DNA of 64,000 nt from a bacterium (lineage in GTDB: Bacteria > Elusimicrobiota > Elusimicrobia > Elusimicrobiales > UBA9959), in assembly GCA_021811185.1 (NCBI GenBank), contig JAJZPL010000001.1, positions 1 to 64,000 on the forward strand, given 5' to 3'. Positions 7,868 to 16,441 of the stretch are shown in pieces. The stretch's first letter is position 1. Each line of letters opens with the position of its first letter. A program made the translations under genes and the position numbers. The notes beneath the pieces are model-generated. The model was not told the DNA's origin. It was given only the letters and a program-made list of their open reading frames with translations, and did not search any database.

Positions 7868-9055
7868 TCAGTATTTGGATTTCCAGACGTCGTCTTTTTC
7901 GGTGAGGTTCAGGTTCTTCAGCGCGGCGTAGACCAGGCTGTTGTCCACGAAGTTCTCTATCTTCACGTCGTTCCTGCCGATAAAATCGTATTTAACCAGC
8001 AGGTTTTTCACATCATACAGCAGGCCGGTCCCTACGGCCGGGACCAGGTCGTACTGCGGGTAGTTCAGGCCGTTCAGGTTCATTGCCATCTGCAGGCCCT
8101 TGTCCTGCACCTTGGTCCGCTCCTCGTAGCTGAGCCCGTGCTCGTATTTGACCCGCTCGATGTAAACCTCCAGCAGTTTTGTGAGTTCCGGGCGGTTGGC
8201 CTGCAGGTAGCCGGTGGTGCAGACCAGCAGCGCCTGGGAGAGTTCCGGGTTAGCGAATTCGTCCATGGACTTGATGACGTTGAATTCCCCCGCTTTTTTG
8301 GGGACGCCCATAAGGTGGAAATAGCCGCCGTCTATAACGCCGTTCTTCGCTCCCACTTTCATGTCGTCCTCGAAAACGTCCTCGGCGATCAATACTTTGC
8401 CGCGGGGCAGGCGCCTCTTCTCCGCCAGGGTCTTTGGCAGGGACTTGAGGAAGACGGCCTGGGTTTTAAGGTTAATGCCGGCCTGCCGCAGATATTCCCT
8501 TAAAAAAATGGCGTCTCCGGGGCCGGCCCGGCGCGAGACCACTATCTTGCCGAAATAATCCCCCGGCCTGGCGGTTCTCAAGCCTTTGCGCATCAGGAAG
8601 ACGTGCCCGGCCTGGCCTTTCACGTCGTGGCCCAGCTCGGCTATGGCCACGATGGGCTTGCCGGAATAGATGGAGTAGATGAACGAGGACTCGCCTACCA
8701 TGGCCAGGTCGAACTTGCCGGCCAGCATATCGTCGATAAGCTCGGTGCCCTTCGTTTTCCCTACGTTATCCGTGCCGCCCTCGTTGAACTCCTCTATGGA
8801 CCTGGGGACGATCTCATAATCCTTGCCCCGCAGCGGCGCGGCGTAGTACTCCACGTTAAGCCCGCGCTTCTCGAAAGCGTCGGTCTCGTAGGCGCGCAGC
8901 AGCAGAGCGGTGCGGCCGCCGTGGAAGTAGCCGACCCTGATGGGCCGGGCGGCGGGGGCCGTGGAAAGTTCGACGTCCGCGGCCCGGCATGGAGAATTGG
9001 CCAGCAGGAGCAGGCCGGGCAGGAGCAGGTTAAGGCAGTTTTTTTTCTTTGTCAT
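7868..9055 (-). CDS. ABC-transporter substrate-binding protein, NMT1/SsuA-like
   Basis: A 395-residue exported protein with a signal peptide (residues ~8-26, ending in CRAAD). The mature part has the periplasmic-binding fold of nitrate/sulfonate/taurine or thiamine-precursor binding proteins: an early GYFHGGRTALL strand-loop, YETDAFEKRGLNVEYY, a central FDLAMVGESSFIYS segment and AIAELGHD. No permease or ATPase gene lies nearby, so it is either an orphan receptor or partners a transporter elsewhere. Its start overlaps the end of the sulfatase-fold gene upstream (9030-10493) by 26 bases, tying it to the product of those exoenzymes. Confidence 0.8.
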   Translation of the reverse strand: MTKKKNCLNLLLPGLLLLANSPCRAADVELSTAPAARPIRVGYFHGGRTALLLRAYETDAFEKRGLNVEYYAAPLRGKDYEIVPRSIEEFNEGGTDNVGKTKGTELIDDMLAGKFDLAMVGESSFIYSIYSGKPIVAIAELGHDVKGQAGHVFLMRKGLRTARPGDYFGKIVVSRRAGPGDAIFLREYLRQAGINLKTQAVFLKSLPKTLAEKRRLPRGKVLIAEDVFEDDMKVGAKNGVIDGGYFHLMGVPKKAGEFNVIKSMDEFANPELSQALLVCTTGYLQANRPELTKLLEVYIERVKYEHGLSYEERTKVQDKGLQMAMNLNGLNYPQYDLVPAVGTGLLYDVKNLLVKYDFIGRNDVKIENFVDNSLVYAALKNLNLTEKDDVWKSKY

Positions 9056-10493
9056 TTTCTACGGTCCAGGCTTCCAGCAGGGGCCTTAATGCTTCAACCA
9101 TCTCAGGCTTCCGGCTGGTCAGGTCATTCTGCTCCGAGGGGTCGGTCCCCAGGTCGTATAATTCCGTTTTGGCGGGGGCGTCTTTGCTCTTTTCGGTAAA
9201 GATAAGTTTCCAGTCCTTCTCCCTGACGGACCGAAGGGTCAGGCCATACCCCTGGGTTTCGGAGAAGACGGGGCGGACGCCTCCGCTGAAACCTTCGCTG
9301 CTTTGTGCTCCGGATATGAGGCCTACCAGGCTTTTGCCGCTGATGCCGGGAGTTCTTGGCGCCTTTGCCAGGTCCAGGAGCGTGGGCATCAGGTCCACCA
9401 GCTCCACCGGCTGGTCTATCACCGGGGCGGCGGCCTTAAGCCATTTTCCGGGGATGGAGATTATCAGCGGCACATGGACCAGTTCCTGGTAGAGCCGGGG
9501 CGGGTTGGTGCAGTGCAGCACTCCGCCGTGGTCGCCAAGGCCCTCGCCGTGGTCCGCCATCACCACGATGACGGTGTCTTCGGGGGCGGACTTGCGCGCC
9601 CGTTCTATTATTTCGCCCACGAACTTGTCGGCGTAGTCGAGAGAAGCGTCGTAGCGCGCCGCGATATACTCCATGTCCGCCGGCCCAAGGCGCATAGGCG
9701 GTTTATTCGAAGCGGGCTGCGCCCCGCCGGGGCCGCCGTGCTCAGCGGAACCCTCCGGCGAGAAACTCCAGCCTCCGCCGTCTTTCCGTATGGTCGAAAG
9801 GACGTCCCGGGAGAGCCAGGTCGAAGCCAGCGCGCCTTTGTAGTCCCCCGCGTACTTCTTAACGAAACTCTCCGGAGCGCGGTAAGGCCGGTGCAGTTCG
9901 CTGGAATGAAGGAGGAGGAAAAAAGGCTTTGTTCTGTCGGCGGCCATCCACTTGTAAGCTTCGGGCAGAAAAGCTGGGAAGGATTTTACCGGGCTGCCCC
10001 TGTCGCTGCTCCTGTTGCGGTAATTGCGGTACAGGTCGAAGCCGTGGTCGAAGCCGTAGTCCGGCCCGTTGAAGCGCCCGGTGAAAAAACCTGCCGTGCG
10101 GTAACCGGCTTTTTTTAGCGCCTCGGGCAGGGTTATCTCGTTCCGGCCCAGCGGGAGATCCGGGTAGTCGAAGCCGCTTACTCCCTTCCCTGGCCCTAAC
10201 ATGCCGAGCGCCCGGGGATATTTGCCGGTAAGGAAGGAGGCGAAAGAAAGCAGGGTCCAATTGCTCTGGGAGCAGGCGGACCTGAACAGTACGCCGCTCC
10301 TGGACAGTTTGTCGATGTTGGGGGTAGTCGGGCGCTTGTAGCCGTAGGCGGAAACATGGTCGGCCCTGAGCGTGTCTATCACGATCATCAGGATGTTGGG
10401 CCTGGCGGGCGCGGCGTCCCCGGCGGCAAAGGCGGCCGCCTGAAGGAGGTTCAGCGCGAGCGCGGCGGCCAGGGTGAGTTTTGTCCTTTTCAC
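9030..10493 (-). CDS. Exported sulfatase-fold hydrolase (Thr nucleophile position)
   Basis: A 487-residue protein starting with GTG, three bases after the stop of the preceding gene. A signal peptide precedes a complete sulfatase (PF00884-type) domain: MIVIDTLRADH with metal ligand D40, a nucleophile region SQSNWTLLSFASFLTG in which T80 takes the place of the Cys/Ser that is converted to formylglycine in true sulfatases, and an intact MADHGEGLGDHGG metal motif. All metal ligands seem present, so it is probably an active phospho- or sulfo-ester hydrolase or transferase, but not a formylglycine sulfatase. Middle gene of a three-gene minus-strand operon. Confidence 0.85.
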   Translation of the reverse strand: MKRTKLTLAAALALNLLQAAAFAAGDAAPARPNILMIVIDTLRADHVSAYGYKRPTTPNIDKLSRSGVLFRSACSQSNWTLLSFASFLTGKYPRALGMLGPGKGVSGFDYPDLPLGRNEITLPEALKKAGYRTAGFFTGRFNGPDYGFDHGFDLYRNYRNRSSDRGSPVKSFPAFLPEAYKWMAADRTKPFFLLLHSSELHRPYRAPESFVKKYAGDYKGALASTWLSRDVLSTIRKDGGGWSFSPEGSAEHGGPGGAQPASNKPPMRLGPADMEYIAARYDASLDYADKFVGEIIERARKSAPEDTVIVVMADHGEGLGDHGGVLHCTNPPRLYQELVHVPLIISIPGKWLKAAAPVIDQPVELVDLMPTLLDLAKAPRTPGISGKSLVGLISGAQSSEGFSGGVRPVFSETQGYGLTLRSVREKDWKLIFTEKSKDAPAKTELYDLGTDPSEQNDLTSRKPEMVEALRPLLEAWTVENDKEKKLP

Positions 10494-10496
10494 GGT

Positions 10497-11534
10497 TTAT
10501 TTTTCGAACAGGGGTCTGCCGTCAAGGGCCGGTTTTATTTTTTTCAGGTCCAGGCCGCAGCTTTCCAGGATGGTCGGGGTGATATCCTTCCTGTCTCCGT
10601 CCTTGAGCTTGCGCTTATTGTTCGTGGCGAGGAAAGTTTCGGGCGCCGAGAAATGCTCGAAGCCGCCCTCCTGGAAGCCGTGGTCGGTGGTCACGTAAAT
10701 CGTGGTCTTTTCGGAGAGCCCGAGGGCCGCGAGTTTTTTAACTATCTCGCCGAGCCAGTGGTCCGCCGTTATCAGGCCTTCGCTGTATTCCTTTGAATTC
10801 TCACCGTACAGGTGGCCCTGCTCGTCCGGTTCCTCGAAGTGAAAAAAAGCGACGAACGGTTTCCCGGCGCAGGCGTCCAGGGCCGCCAGCGCCCTCTCTC
10901 CCACTTTCGCGGCGGGCCCGAGGCCGCTGGCGTATAGGTCGACGTGTTCCCGGGTGAGGAAATAGGGCTCGCCGGCGCGGCTGACCCAGGCCGGGGGCTT
11001 GCCGTCCCTGGTCTTTGCGGTGGTGACCTCCTTGTCCGACCACCATTTCGTCTTGGCCCTGGTGACGGAGTCGCGGGAAATGCAGTTTTTGCAGATCTCG
11101 TGCGGGCCCCTGGCGCCCAGGTTGTTGATCTTGCCCGTCAGGAAAACGGCGGCGATGTTGCCGGCGCCGAAGCGCGTTTTAAGCCTTTCGAACACCGTGT
11201 AGCCGGCGGGGATGGGTTTGTAGTTCCGGTTCCCGCGTATGCCCAGGCGCGGCGCGCTGTAGCCGGTAAGGATCTCGGTCCAGCCGGGCTTGGTCTGGGT
11301 TTCCCCCGTGGTTACTTCGGTGAGGACCAGACTGCCTTCCCCGGCCAGTTTCCGCAGGTTCGGGAGCTTGCCGGCGGCCAGAAGTTCCAGCACATGGTCC
11401 CTTTGAGCGCCGTCCCAGCCCACCAGTACCACGTTCCCGGCTACCGCGGGCAGCGGCGCACGCTGCGGCGCCGCGCCGGCAAGCGGCAGGGTCAGGGCGA
11501 GGAAAAAGGTTATTTTATGGCTCGTGTTCTTCAT
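10497..11534 (-). CDS. Exported alkaline-phosphatase-superfamily phosphodiesterase
   Basis: A 345-residue protein with a signal peptide and a compact alkaline-phosphatase-superfamily domain. VVLVGWDGAQRDHV carries the first metal ligand, TKPGWTEILTG has Thr at the nucleophile position, FHFEEPDEQGH and VTTDHGFQEGGF give the remaining metal ligands. It resembles the type I phosphodiesterase/phosphopentomutase side of the superfamily more than the sulfatase-fold neighbours. It is first in the minus-strand operon 11534 to 7868. Substrate unknown. Confidence 0.8.
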   Translation of the reverse strand: MKNTSHKITFFLALTLPLAGAAPQRAPLPAVAGNVVLVGWDGAQRDHVLELLAAGKLPNLRKLAGEGSLVLTEVTTGETQTKPGWTEILTGYSAPRLGIRGNRNYKPIPAGYTVFERLKTRFGAGNIAAVFLTGKINNLGARGPHEICKNCISRDSVTRAKTKWWSDKEVTTAKTRDGKPPAWVSRAGEPYFLTREHVDLYASGLGPAAKVGERALAALDACAGKPFVAFFHFEEPDEQGHLYGENSKEYSEGLITADHWLGEIVKKLAALGLSEKTTIYVTTDHGFQEGGFEHFSAPETFLATNNKRKLKDGDRKDITPTILESCGLDLKKIKPALDGRPLFEK

Positions 11535-11583
11535 GGCGATCCTTATATAATATCATACAATATCAGCAGGCCCGGCCTTCTCC

Positions 11584-13122
11584 ATGCCGCTTGGCCGCAC
11601 CCTGAATATGCCTAAAAGATCATTTTTCCCGATGTTCAAAGTCCTGCTGCTGGCCGCGCTGCTGCCGGGCGCGGCGCGCGCCGCGGGCCCTTCCCTGGCC
11701 GGACGCTACAAAGGCTACAACCTGCTGGTGGTCTCCATAACGAATATAGGCACCGACCACATGAGCCTTTACGGTTACGGCCGGAAGACTACGCCGAACC
11801 TGGATAAGTGGGCGGCCGGAGCCCTGGTGTTCGAGGACGCCTATACGCCGGCTTCCTGGACCCTGCCCGCGGCCACCTCGCTGCTGACCTCGCTGTCTCC
11901 CAACGCCCACCAGATCATGGGAAGGAACCGGGACGTGCTGCTTTCCCATAAAATAAAAACCCTGGAGGAGATCCTTAACGCCTCCGGGTACAGGACCGCC
12001 GCCTTCACCGGCGGGCTGGACTATATGCCGTCGCTGGGGCATATGCGCGGGTTCGGGACCGCGCCAGACAACGCCCCTTTTACCAGGTTCGACGTTACCA
12101 TCCCGCAGGCCGAGGGCTGGCTGGCGAAGAATAAAAACAGGAAATTTTTCCTGCTGGTGCACGGCTACGACGCCCACCCGCCCTTTCTTCCCTCAAGGTT
12201 CGAAGGGGTGTACAGCAGTACCGCCGGGCGCAGCGTTACGGTGGACCCCACACGCACCTACCGGGGCTACCGGGAAAGCAAGGACGCGAACATAACCGCC
12301 TATTACCATGAACCGCGGCCGTCGCCGGGTGTGGGCGAAAAAAAACGGGTGTCGGAATCCGTCACCATCCTGACTCCGGACGATGTGAATTACCTGCGGG
12401 ACCTTTACGACGAAAGGATACTTGACGAGGACAGCCGGGTGGGGGAGTTCCTCGCCTCGCTGGACAAGGCTTTGCTGGAGAAGACCATCGTGGTAGTGCT
12501 GTCCGAGCACGGCGAGATGTTCGCCAAGCACGGCCGCTTCGGGAGGGCCGGCGGGATACGGGGCACCCTCTTTGACGACGTGGTCCACGTCCCGCTGCTT
12601 GTCCGGCTGCCCGGCGAGCCGGGGCGGCGCGTCCGGGGCCTGGTCCAGATCGAGGACATTATGCCTACGCTGCTGGAATTGCTGGCGGTCCGCGGCCCGG
12701 CGAAGGTCCAGGGCTCTAGCCTGCTGCCGCTGGTAAGCACGGGGACGGCGGTGAACCAGTACGTATATGGGGGCACCCGGTACAATACTTACATGCCGGA
12801 GACCTACGGTCCCTACGGCATTGCCAGCGTCAACGAATATATACGCGACTATAACTGGAAACTGATACACGAGGTGACCTTCCCCGACGGCAAAAGGAAG
12901 AAGGCGGGGGACGCAGAAGAAACGTTCGAGCTTTACGACTTAAAGAACGATCCCGCCGAAGCCGTGAACGTGGCGGCCGCCAATCCCGGGGTGGTCAAGG
13001 ACCTGGCTCAAAAACTGCGCCAGTGGGTGGAAACGTCCAAAAAGTTCAACAGGGCCGGCACTTCCACCCGGGCGATCCCGAAAGAAGTGCTGGAGAAGGC
13101 TAAACAGCACGGATATTGGTAG
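11584..13122 (+). CDS. Sulfatase-fold protein, likely inactive
   Basis: A 512-residue protein; the start at 11584 is tentative because ATGs at 11608 and 11632 also precede the signal peptide and none has a clear ribosome site. The fold is that of the neighbouring sulfatases (YGYGRKTTPNLDKW, SWTLPAATSLLTS with T93), but the first metal ligand position is Thr (T53 in VVSITNIGTDH, where active members have ID/WD), and the DHGE motif is SEHGE. With one metal ligand lost and one conservatively changed, catalysis is doubtful. The C-terminal tail ends in LEKAKQHGYW, a tail shared with two other paralogs here. Confidence 0.8.
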   Translation: MPLGRTLNMPKRSFFPMFKVLLLAALLPGAARAAGPSLAGRYKGYNLLVVSITNIGTDHMSLYGYGRKTTPNLDKWAAGALVFEDAYTPASWTLPAATSLLTSLSPNAHQIMGRNRDVLLSHKIKTLEEILNASGYRTAAFTGGLDYMPSLGHMRGFGTAPDNAPFTRFDVTIPQAEGWLAKNKNRKFFLLVHGYDAHPPFLPSRFEGVYSSTAGRSVTVDPTRTYRGYRESKDANITAYYHEPRPSPGVGEKKRVSESVTILTPDDVNYLRDLYDERILDEDSRVGEFLASLDKALLEKTIVVVLSEHGEMFAKHGRFGRAGGIRGTLFDDVVHVPLLVRLPGEPGRRVRGLVQIEDIMPTLLELLAVRGPAKVQGSSLLPLVSTGTAVNQYVYGGTRYNTYMPETYGPYGIASVNEYIRDYNWKLIHEVTFPDGKRKKAGDAEETFELYDLKNDPAEAVNVAAANPGVVKDLAQKLRQWVETSKKFNRAGTSTRAIPKEVLEKAKQHGYW

Positions 13123-13141
13123 ATCCCCGGCGTCGTCGCGC

Positions 13142-14467
13142 TCAGGGGACCGGGGTCAGGGCGTCTTCCTGGTCCGAGAGCTCCATCTCGAGGACATAGG
13201 ACCTTGCGGGATCTTCTTCCGCGAGGTCTTTCTTTTCCCGCGCGTCGGCCGCGGTATCGTAAAGCTCCCTGCCCTGGGTAAAGCCGTCCTCGATAAGCTT
13301 CAGCCCGCCGCTTTTGCGTATAGCCCTCTTGCTGAAATGGAACAGATAGTCGGTTTCGGAGAAAGCCGTGCGCGCGCCCTTTTCCCCGGCCATATAACCC
13401 GCCAGGCTCGTTCCGCGCAGCTGTCCCTTCAGGCTGTCCGGCGGCTTGATGCCCAGCAGGTCGAGGACGGTGGGAAAAATGTCCAGGGTCCTGACCTGCC
13501 CTTTAATTACCCGGCCCCGGCGGCCCGGCACGCGGATAATGAGCGGAACGTGGATCATTTCGTCGTAAAGCGTCATGCCGTGGTCTACCCCGCCGTGGTC
13601 GAAAAGCTCCTCGCCATGGTCCGCAACGACGATGATCACCGTGTTCTCCGCGGTCTTCCCCCGGGCGGCCAGGTTTTTAAGGAATTCCCCGAGCAGCCTG
13701 TCCGTGCGCAGGATCTTTTCGTCGTAGACGTCGGTCCAGAGCCTGACGTCGGCGTCCGTGTGTTCCGGTTTCTTCCCGTCCAGCAGGTCCAGCCGCATTT
13801 TTTCATGGCGGGCCTTTATCCCCGCCGCGGCCTGCGCCTCGTCCTGCCCTATGAAACTGTATTTCCCGTCCATCACGAGGTTGTGGAACGGGTGGGTGTC
13901 GTAGCCGTGCACGAAAAGGAAGAAGGGCTTGTCCCCGTTCTTCTTAAGCCAGGCCAGCGCCTCGGGGAACGTGGTCCCGAAGCCGGCGAAGTTGCGGCTG
14001 TCCGCGTACACGTCGAAACCGCGGCTGAAGCCGTATTCGCCGCCCACGCCTGCCCCGCCGGTGAAGGCCGCGGTGCTGTATCCGCGGGCTTTCAGCGCCT
14101 CCGCCAGCGTTACCGCGCCGGTGGAAAGGGAAACGGGGAGGAGCTCGGAACTTCCCGGGGTTATCCGGAACTTGTTGGTCACCTGGTGTTCCGAAGGGTA
14201 AAGCGAGGTGAAGATCGACATGAAAGCGGGCAGGGTCCAGCTGGCCTGGCTGACGGCGTCCGTGAAAAGGAAGGCCCCGCCGGCGAAGGCGTCCATGTTG
14301 GGAGTGGTCTTGCGGGCGTAGCCCAGCGCGCTTACGTGGTCCGCGCGCAGCGTGTCCCAGCCGATAATGATCAGGTTCTTCCTGGCGCCGGCATAAAGCG
14401 GGGCGGTCAGCAGTAAAAAAGCCGCTGCGGCGGAAGCGGAAGCCGGCTTGAGAAAGGCAAGTTTCAT
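13142..14467 (-). CDS. Exported sulfatase-fold hydrolase (Thr nucleophile position)
   Basis: A 441-residue protein with a signal peptide. The metal ligands look complete: IIIGWDTLRADH with D38, and VVADHGEELFDHGG. The nucleophile region SQASWTLPAFMSIFTS has T78 at the position used by formylglycine in classical sulfatases. It lies 13 bases downstream of the asparagine-synthetase-like gene on the same strand, so the two are probably one transcript, and it is convergent with the inactive-looking paralog at 11584. Confidence 0.85.
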   Translation of the reverse strand: MKLAFLKPASASAAAAFLLLTAPLYAGARKNLIIIGWDTLRADHVSALGYARKTTPNMDAFAGGAFLFTDAVSQASWTLPAFMSIFTSLYPSEHQVTNKFRITPGSSELLPVSLSTGAVTLAEALKARGYSTAAFTGGAGVGGEYGFSRGFDVYADSRNFAGFGTTFPEALAWLKKNGDKPFFLFVHGYDTHPFHNLVMDGKYSFIGQDEAQAAAGIKARHEKMRLDLLDGKKPEHTDADVRLWTDVYDEKILRTDRLLGEFLKNLAARGKTAENTVIIVVADHGEELFDHGGVDHGMTLYDEMIHVPLIIRVPGRRGRVIKGQVRTLDIFPTVLDLLGIKPPDSLKGQLRGTSLAGYMAGEKGARTAFSETDYLFHFSKRAIRKSGGLKLIEDGFTQGRELYDTAADAREKKDLAEEDPARSYVLEMELSDQEDALTPVP

Positions 14468-14480
14468 GGTTTATCCGTTC

Positions 14481-16289
14481 TTATAGGTTGTTCTTCAGCC
14501 ATAGTTCCAGGTTAACGAATCTCCACAGCCCGGAAATATCCGTGGTCTCCGGCGACACCGCGGCGGCGAAAAGTTCGTCGAAATGCCGCAGCACGGCTTT
14601 CTGGTCCAGGAAGCCGGCCGAATAAAATTTGCGGCCCCCCAGGACCGCTTTAAGCTCGCCCTTGTTCCTTTTTAAAAAATCTTTCCAGGCCGCGATGGGA
14701 ACGGTGCCGCCTATCTTCTTCTTTCTCCAGCAGACGCTCTTGGGCAGAATGCCGTCCAGCGAAGTTCTTAACAGGTATTTAGTCCAGGGGTTATGGAGCT
14801 TGTAGCAGAGCGGCAAAGAAAGCGCGTAGTCGACCAGGCGGTGGTCAAGCAAGGGCCGGCGGCGCGTGAGGGCGTAATCGGTATGGAATTCGCCGCTGAG
14901 GCTTAGTGTGTCCCGGTGGAGAACTCTCTGCAGGTTCAGTTCGGGGATGGCGGTCGGGGGCGTTTCACGGTGCCGGAAGTCCCGGTAGAAGTCCCGGGCA
15001 AGGACTTCCCGCGGGAAAAGCGGCGATAACTGCGGGGAGGTGGACTGGGTTTTAAGGAAGATCCTGTAAAATCCGGCCTGGTTCTTTTTGGTTATACCGA
15101 ATTCCCTGAGCCGGCCGGCGTGCAGCGATTTGAACTCTTTAAGAAAACCGGGGAGGTTCCCGCCGCGTATAAGCTGGTTGAGGTAGATCGCGAAATATCT
15201 TTCGGGGTACCCGGCCAGCAGTTCGTCGCCTCCTTCGCCGTCGAACAGCGCGCGCAGTTTTTCTTTTTTAGCCCTTTTGAGGATCGCCAGTTCCCCGAAG
15301 AAAGGGGTCATGTGCATCGGCCGTTCCGCGGCCGCGGCCGCCGCGGCCGTCTCCTTCCAGGTCAGGCGGCGGACTTCCGAAGGCGGGATCAGGCAATGGG
15401 GGGAGCGCGCCGTCCTGGAGACCGCTTTAATATATTTATATTCGCCTTCCCAGAGGATGCTGAGGATCTTAAATTTACCCGGGCCGCCGCGGTCGGCAAG
15501 GCAGGTGACGCTGGAGGAATCCAGCCCCCCGGAAAGCATGGTGCCTATCGGGTGCGGCGGCTTCGACCTTATCCTGACGGAATCGTCCAGCAGCCGCAGG
15601 AATTCCGCGGAATATTCCTTGAGCCGCTTTTTGTCGAATTTGCCCATTTCCGGATTATAGCTGGGCTCGTAATATCTCCTGACGGCCGGCTTCCCGCCGG
15701 CCCCGAGCGTCAGCGAATTCCCGGCTTCCAGCTGTTTTATTCCCCTGATAAAAGTCCTGTTCCCGGCGTTGGCGCGGTTGAGGACCAGGTAATCGAAGAC
15801 AACCTCCGCGTCCGGCTCCTTTTTTATGAAAGGGCAGGCCGAGAAAGCCTTTATCCTCGAGCTGAAAACGAAAACGCCGCCGCCGAAAAAATAATAAAAA
15901 GGTTTCAGGCCCAGCCTGTCGCGGGAACAGAAAAGGCGCCGCTCCCCTGCGTCCCACAGGGCGAAGGCCCATTGCCCGTTGAACCTGCGCTGGCAGCCGG
16001 CGCCCCACCTGGCGTAGGCGTGGATCACAAGCTCACTGTCGAGCGTGGAGGTGAATTTGCGGCCGGCCTTTTCCAGTTCGGACCTTAATTCGGTGTAATT
16101 GTAGATCTCGCCGGAGTAAGCGACGCTCGTCTTTTCAGCGGAGAACAGCGAGCCCGCGTCCGCGCATTTGAAGACGGGGCCGCTGCCGGCGCGGGGCGGG
16201 CCGCTCAGGCCCAGTTTCCTCAGCCGTTCGCCGGCGAGGCGGCCGACAGGTCTGCCGGGCGGTTTTAAAGCGTAAGTTCCGAAGATCAT
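14481..16289 (-). CDS. Asparagine-synthetase-like amide ligase lacking the N-terminal Cys
   Basis: A 602-residue protein with the AsnB architecture: a class II glutamine-amidotransferase-like N-terminal domain (SGEIYNYTELR, FNGQWAFALWD, CSRDRLGLKPFYY) and a synthetase domain with the ATP pyrophosphatase loop MLSGGLDSSS at 251-260. Real glutaminase domains begin Met-Cys-Gly; this one begins MIFGTYA, so the cysteine nucleophile is missing and glutamine hydrolysis should not occur. Related ligases without this Cys include beta-lactam synthetase and lasso peptide cyclases; using ammonia or an internal amine is therefore possible. It is the first gene of a two-gene unit with a sulfatase-fold gene, suggesting a modification step on a small molecule or surface polymer. 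Confidence 0.85.
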   Translation of the reverse strand: MIFGTYALKPPGRPVGRLAGERLRKLGLSGPPRAGSGPVFKCADAGSLFSAEKTSVAYSGEIYNYTELRSELEKAGRKFTSTLDSELVIHAYARWGAGCQRRFNGQWAFALWDAGERRLFCSRDRLGLKPFYYFFGGGVFVFSSRIKAFSACPFIKKEPDAEVVFDYLVLNRANAGNRTFIRGIKQLEAGNSLTLGAGGKPAVRRYYEPSYNPEMGKFDKKRLKEYSAEFLRLLDDSVRIRSKPPHPIGTMLSGGLDSSSVTCLADRGGPGKFKILSILWEGEYKYIKAVSRTARSPHCLIPPSEVRRLTWKETAAAAAAAERPMHMTPFFGELAILKRAKKEKLRALFDGEGGDELLAGYPERYFAIYLNQLIRGGNLPGFLKEFKSLHAGRLREFGITKKNQAGFYRIFLKTQSTSPQLSPLFPREVLARDFYRDFRHRETPPTAIPELNLQRVLHRDTLSLSGEFHTDYALTRRRPLLDHRLVDYALSLPLCYKLHNPWTKYLLRTSLDGILPKSVCWRKKKIGGTVPIAAWKDFLKRNKGELKAVLGGRKFYSAGFLDQKAVLRHFDELFAAAVSPETTDISGLWRFVNLELWLKNNL

Positions 16290-16441
16290 AGATCGTTGTG
16301 TGCGCCCGCGGCTGGTAAGACCGGCTCTGGCGCCGGCGGCCCTTATGCTGCGCGTGGGGAATAAAGTAGTATAATTATTTGATTGTAGTATAACGAAGCC
16401 GGCCAGTACAAATAGGCGCCGGCCGGACGGACGGTGTACCT

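Noticed and set aside
16370-16394. TATAAT and TATAAC boxes upstream of the 16442 gene as promoters
   Set aside because: No -35 box at the right distance for either; left out of the feature list.
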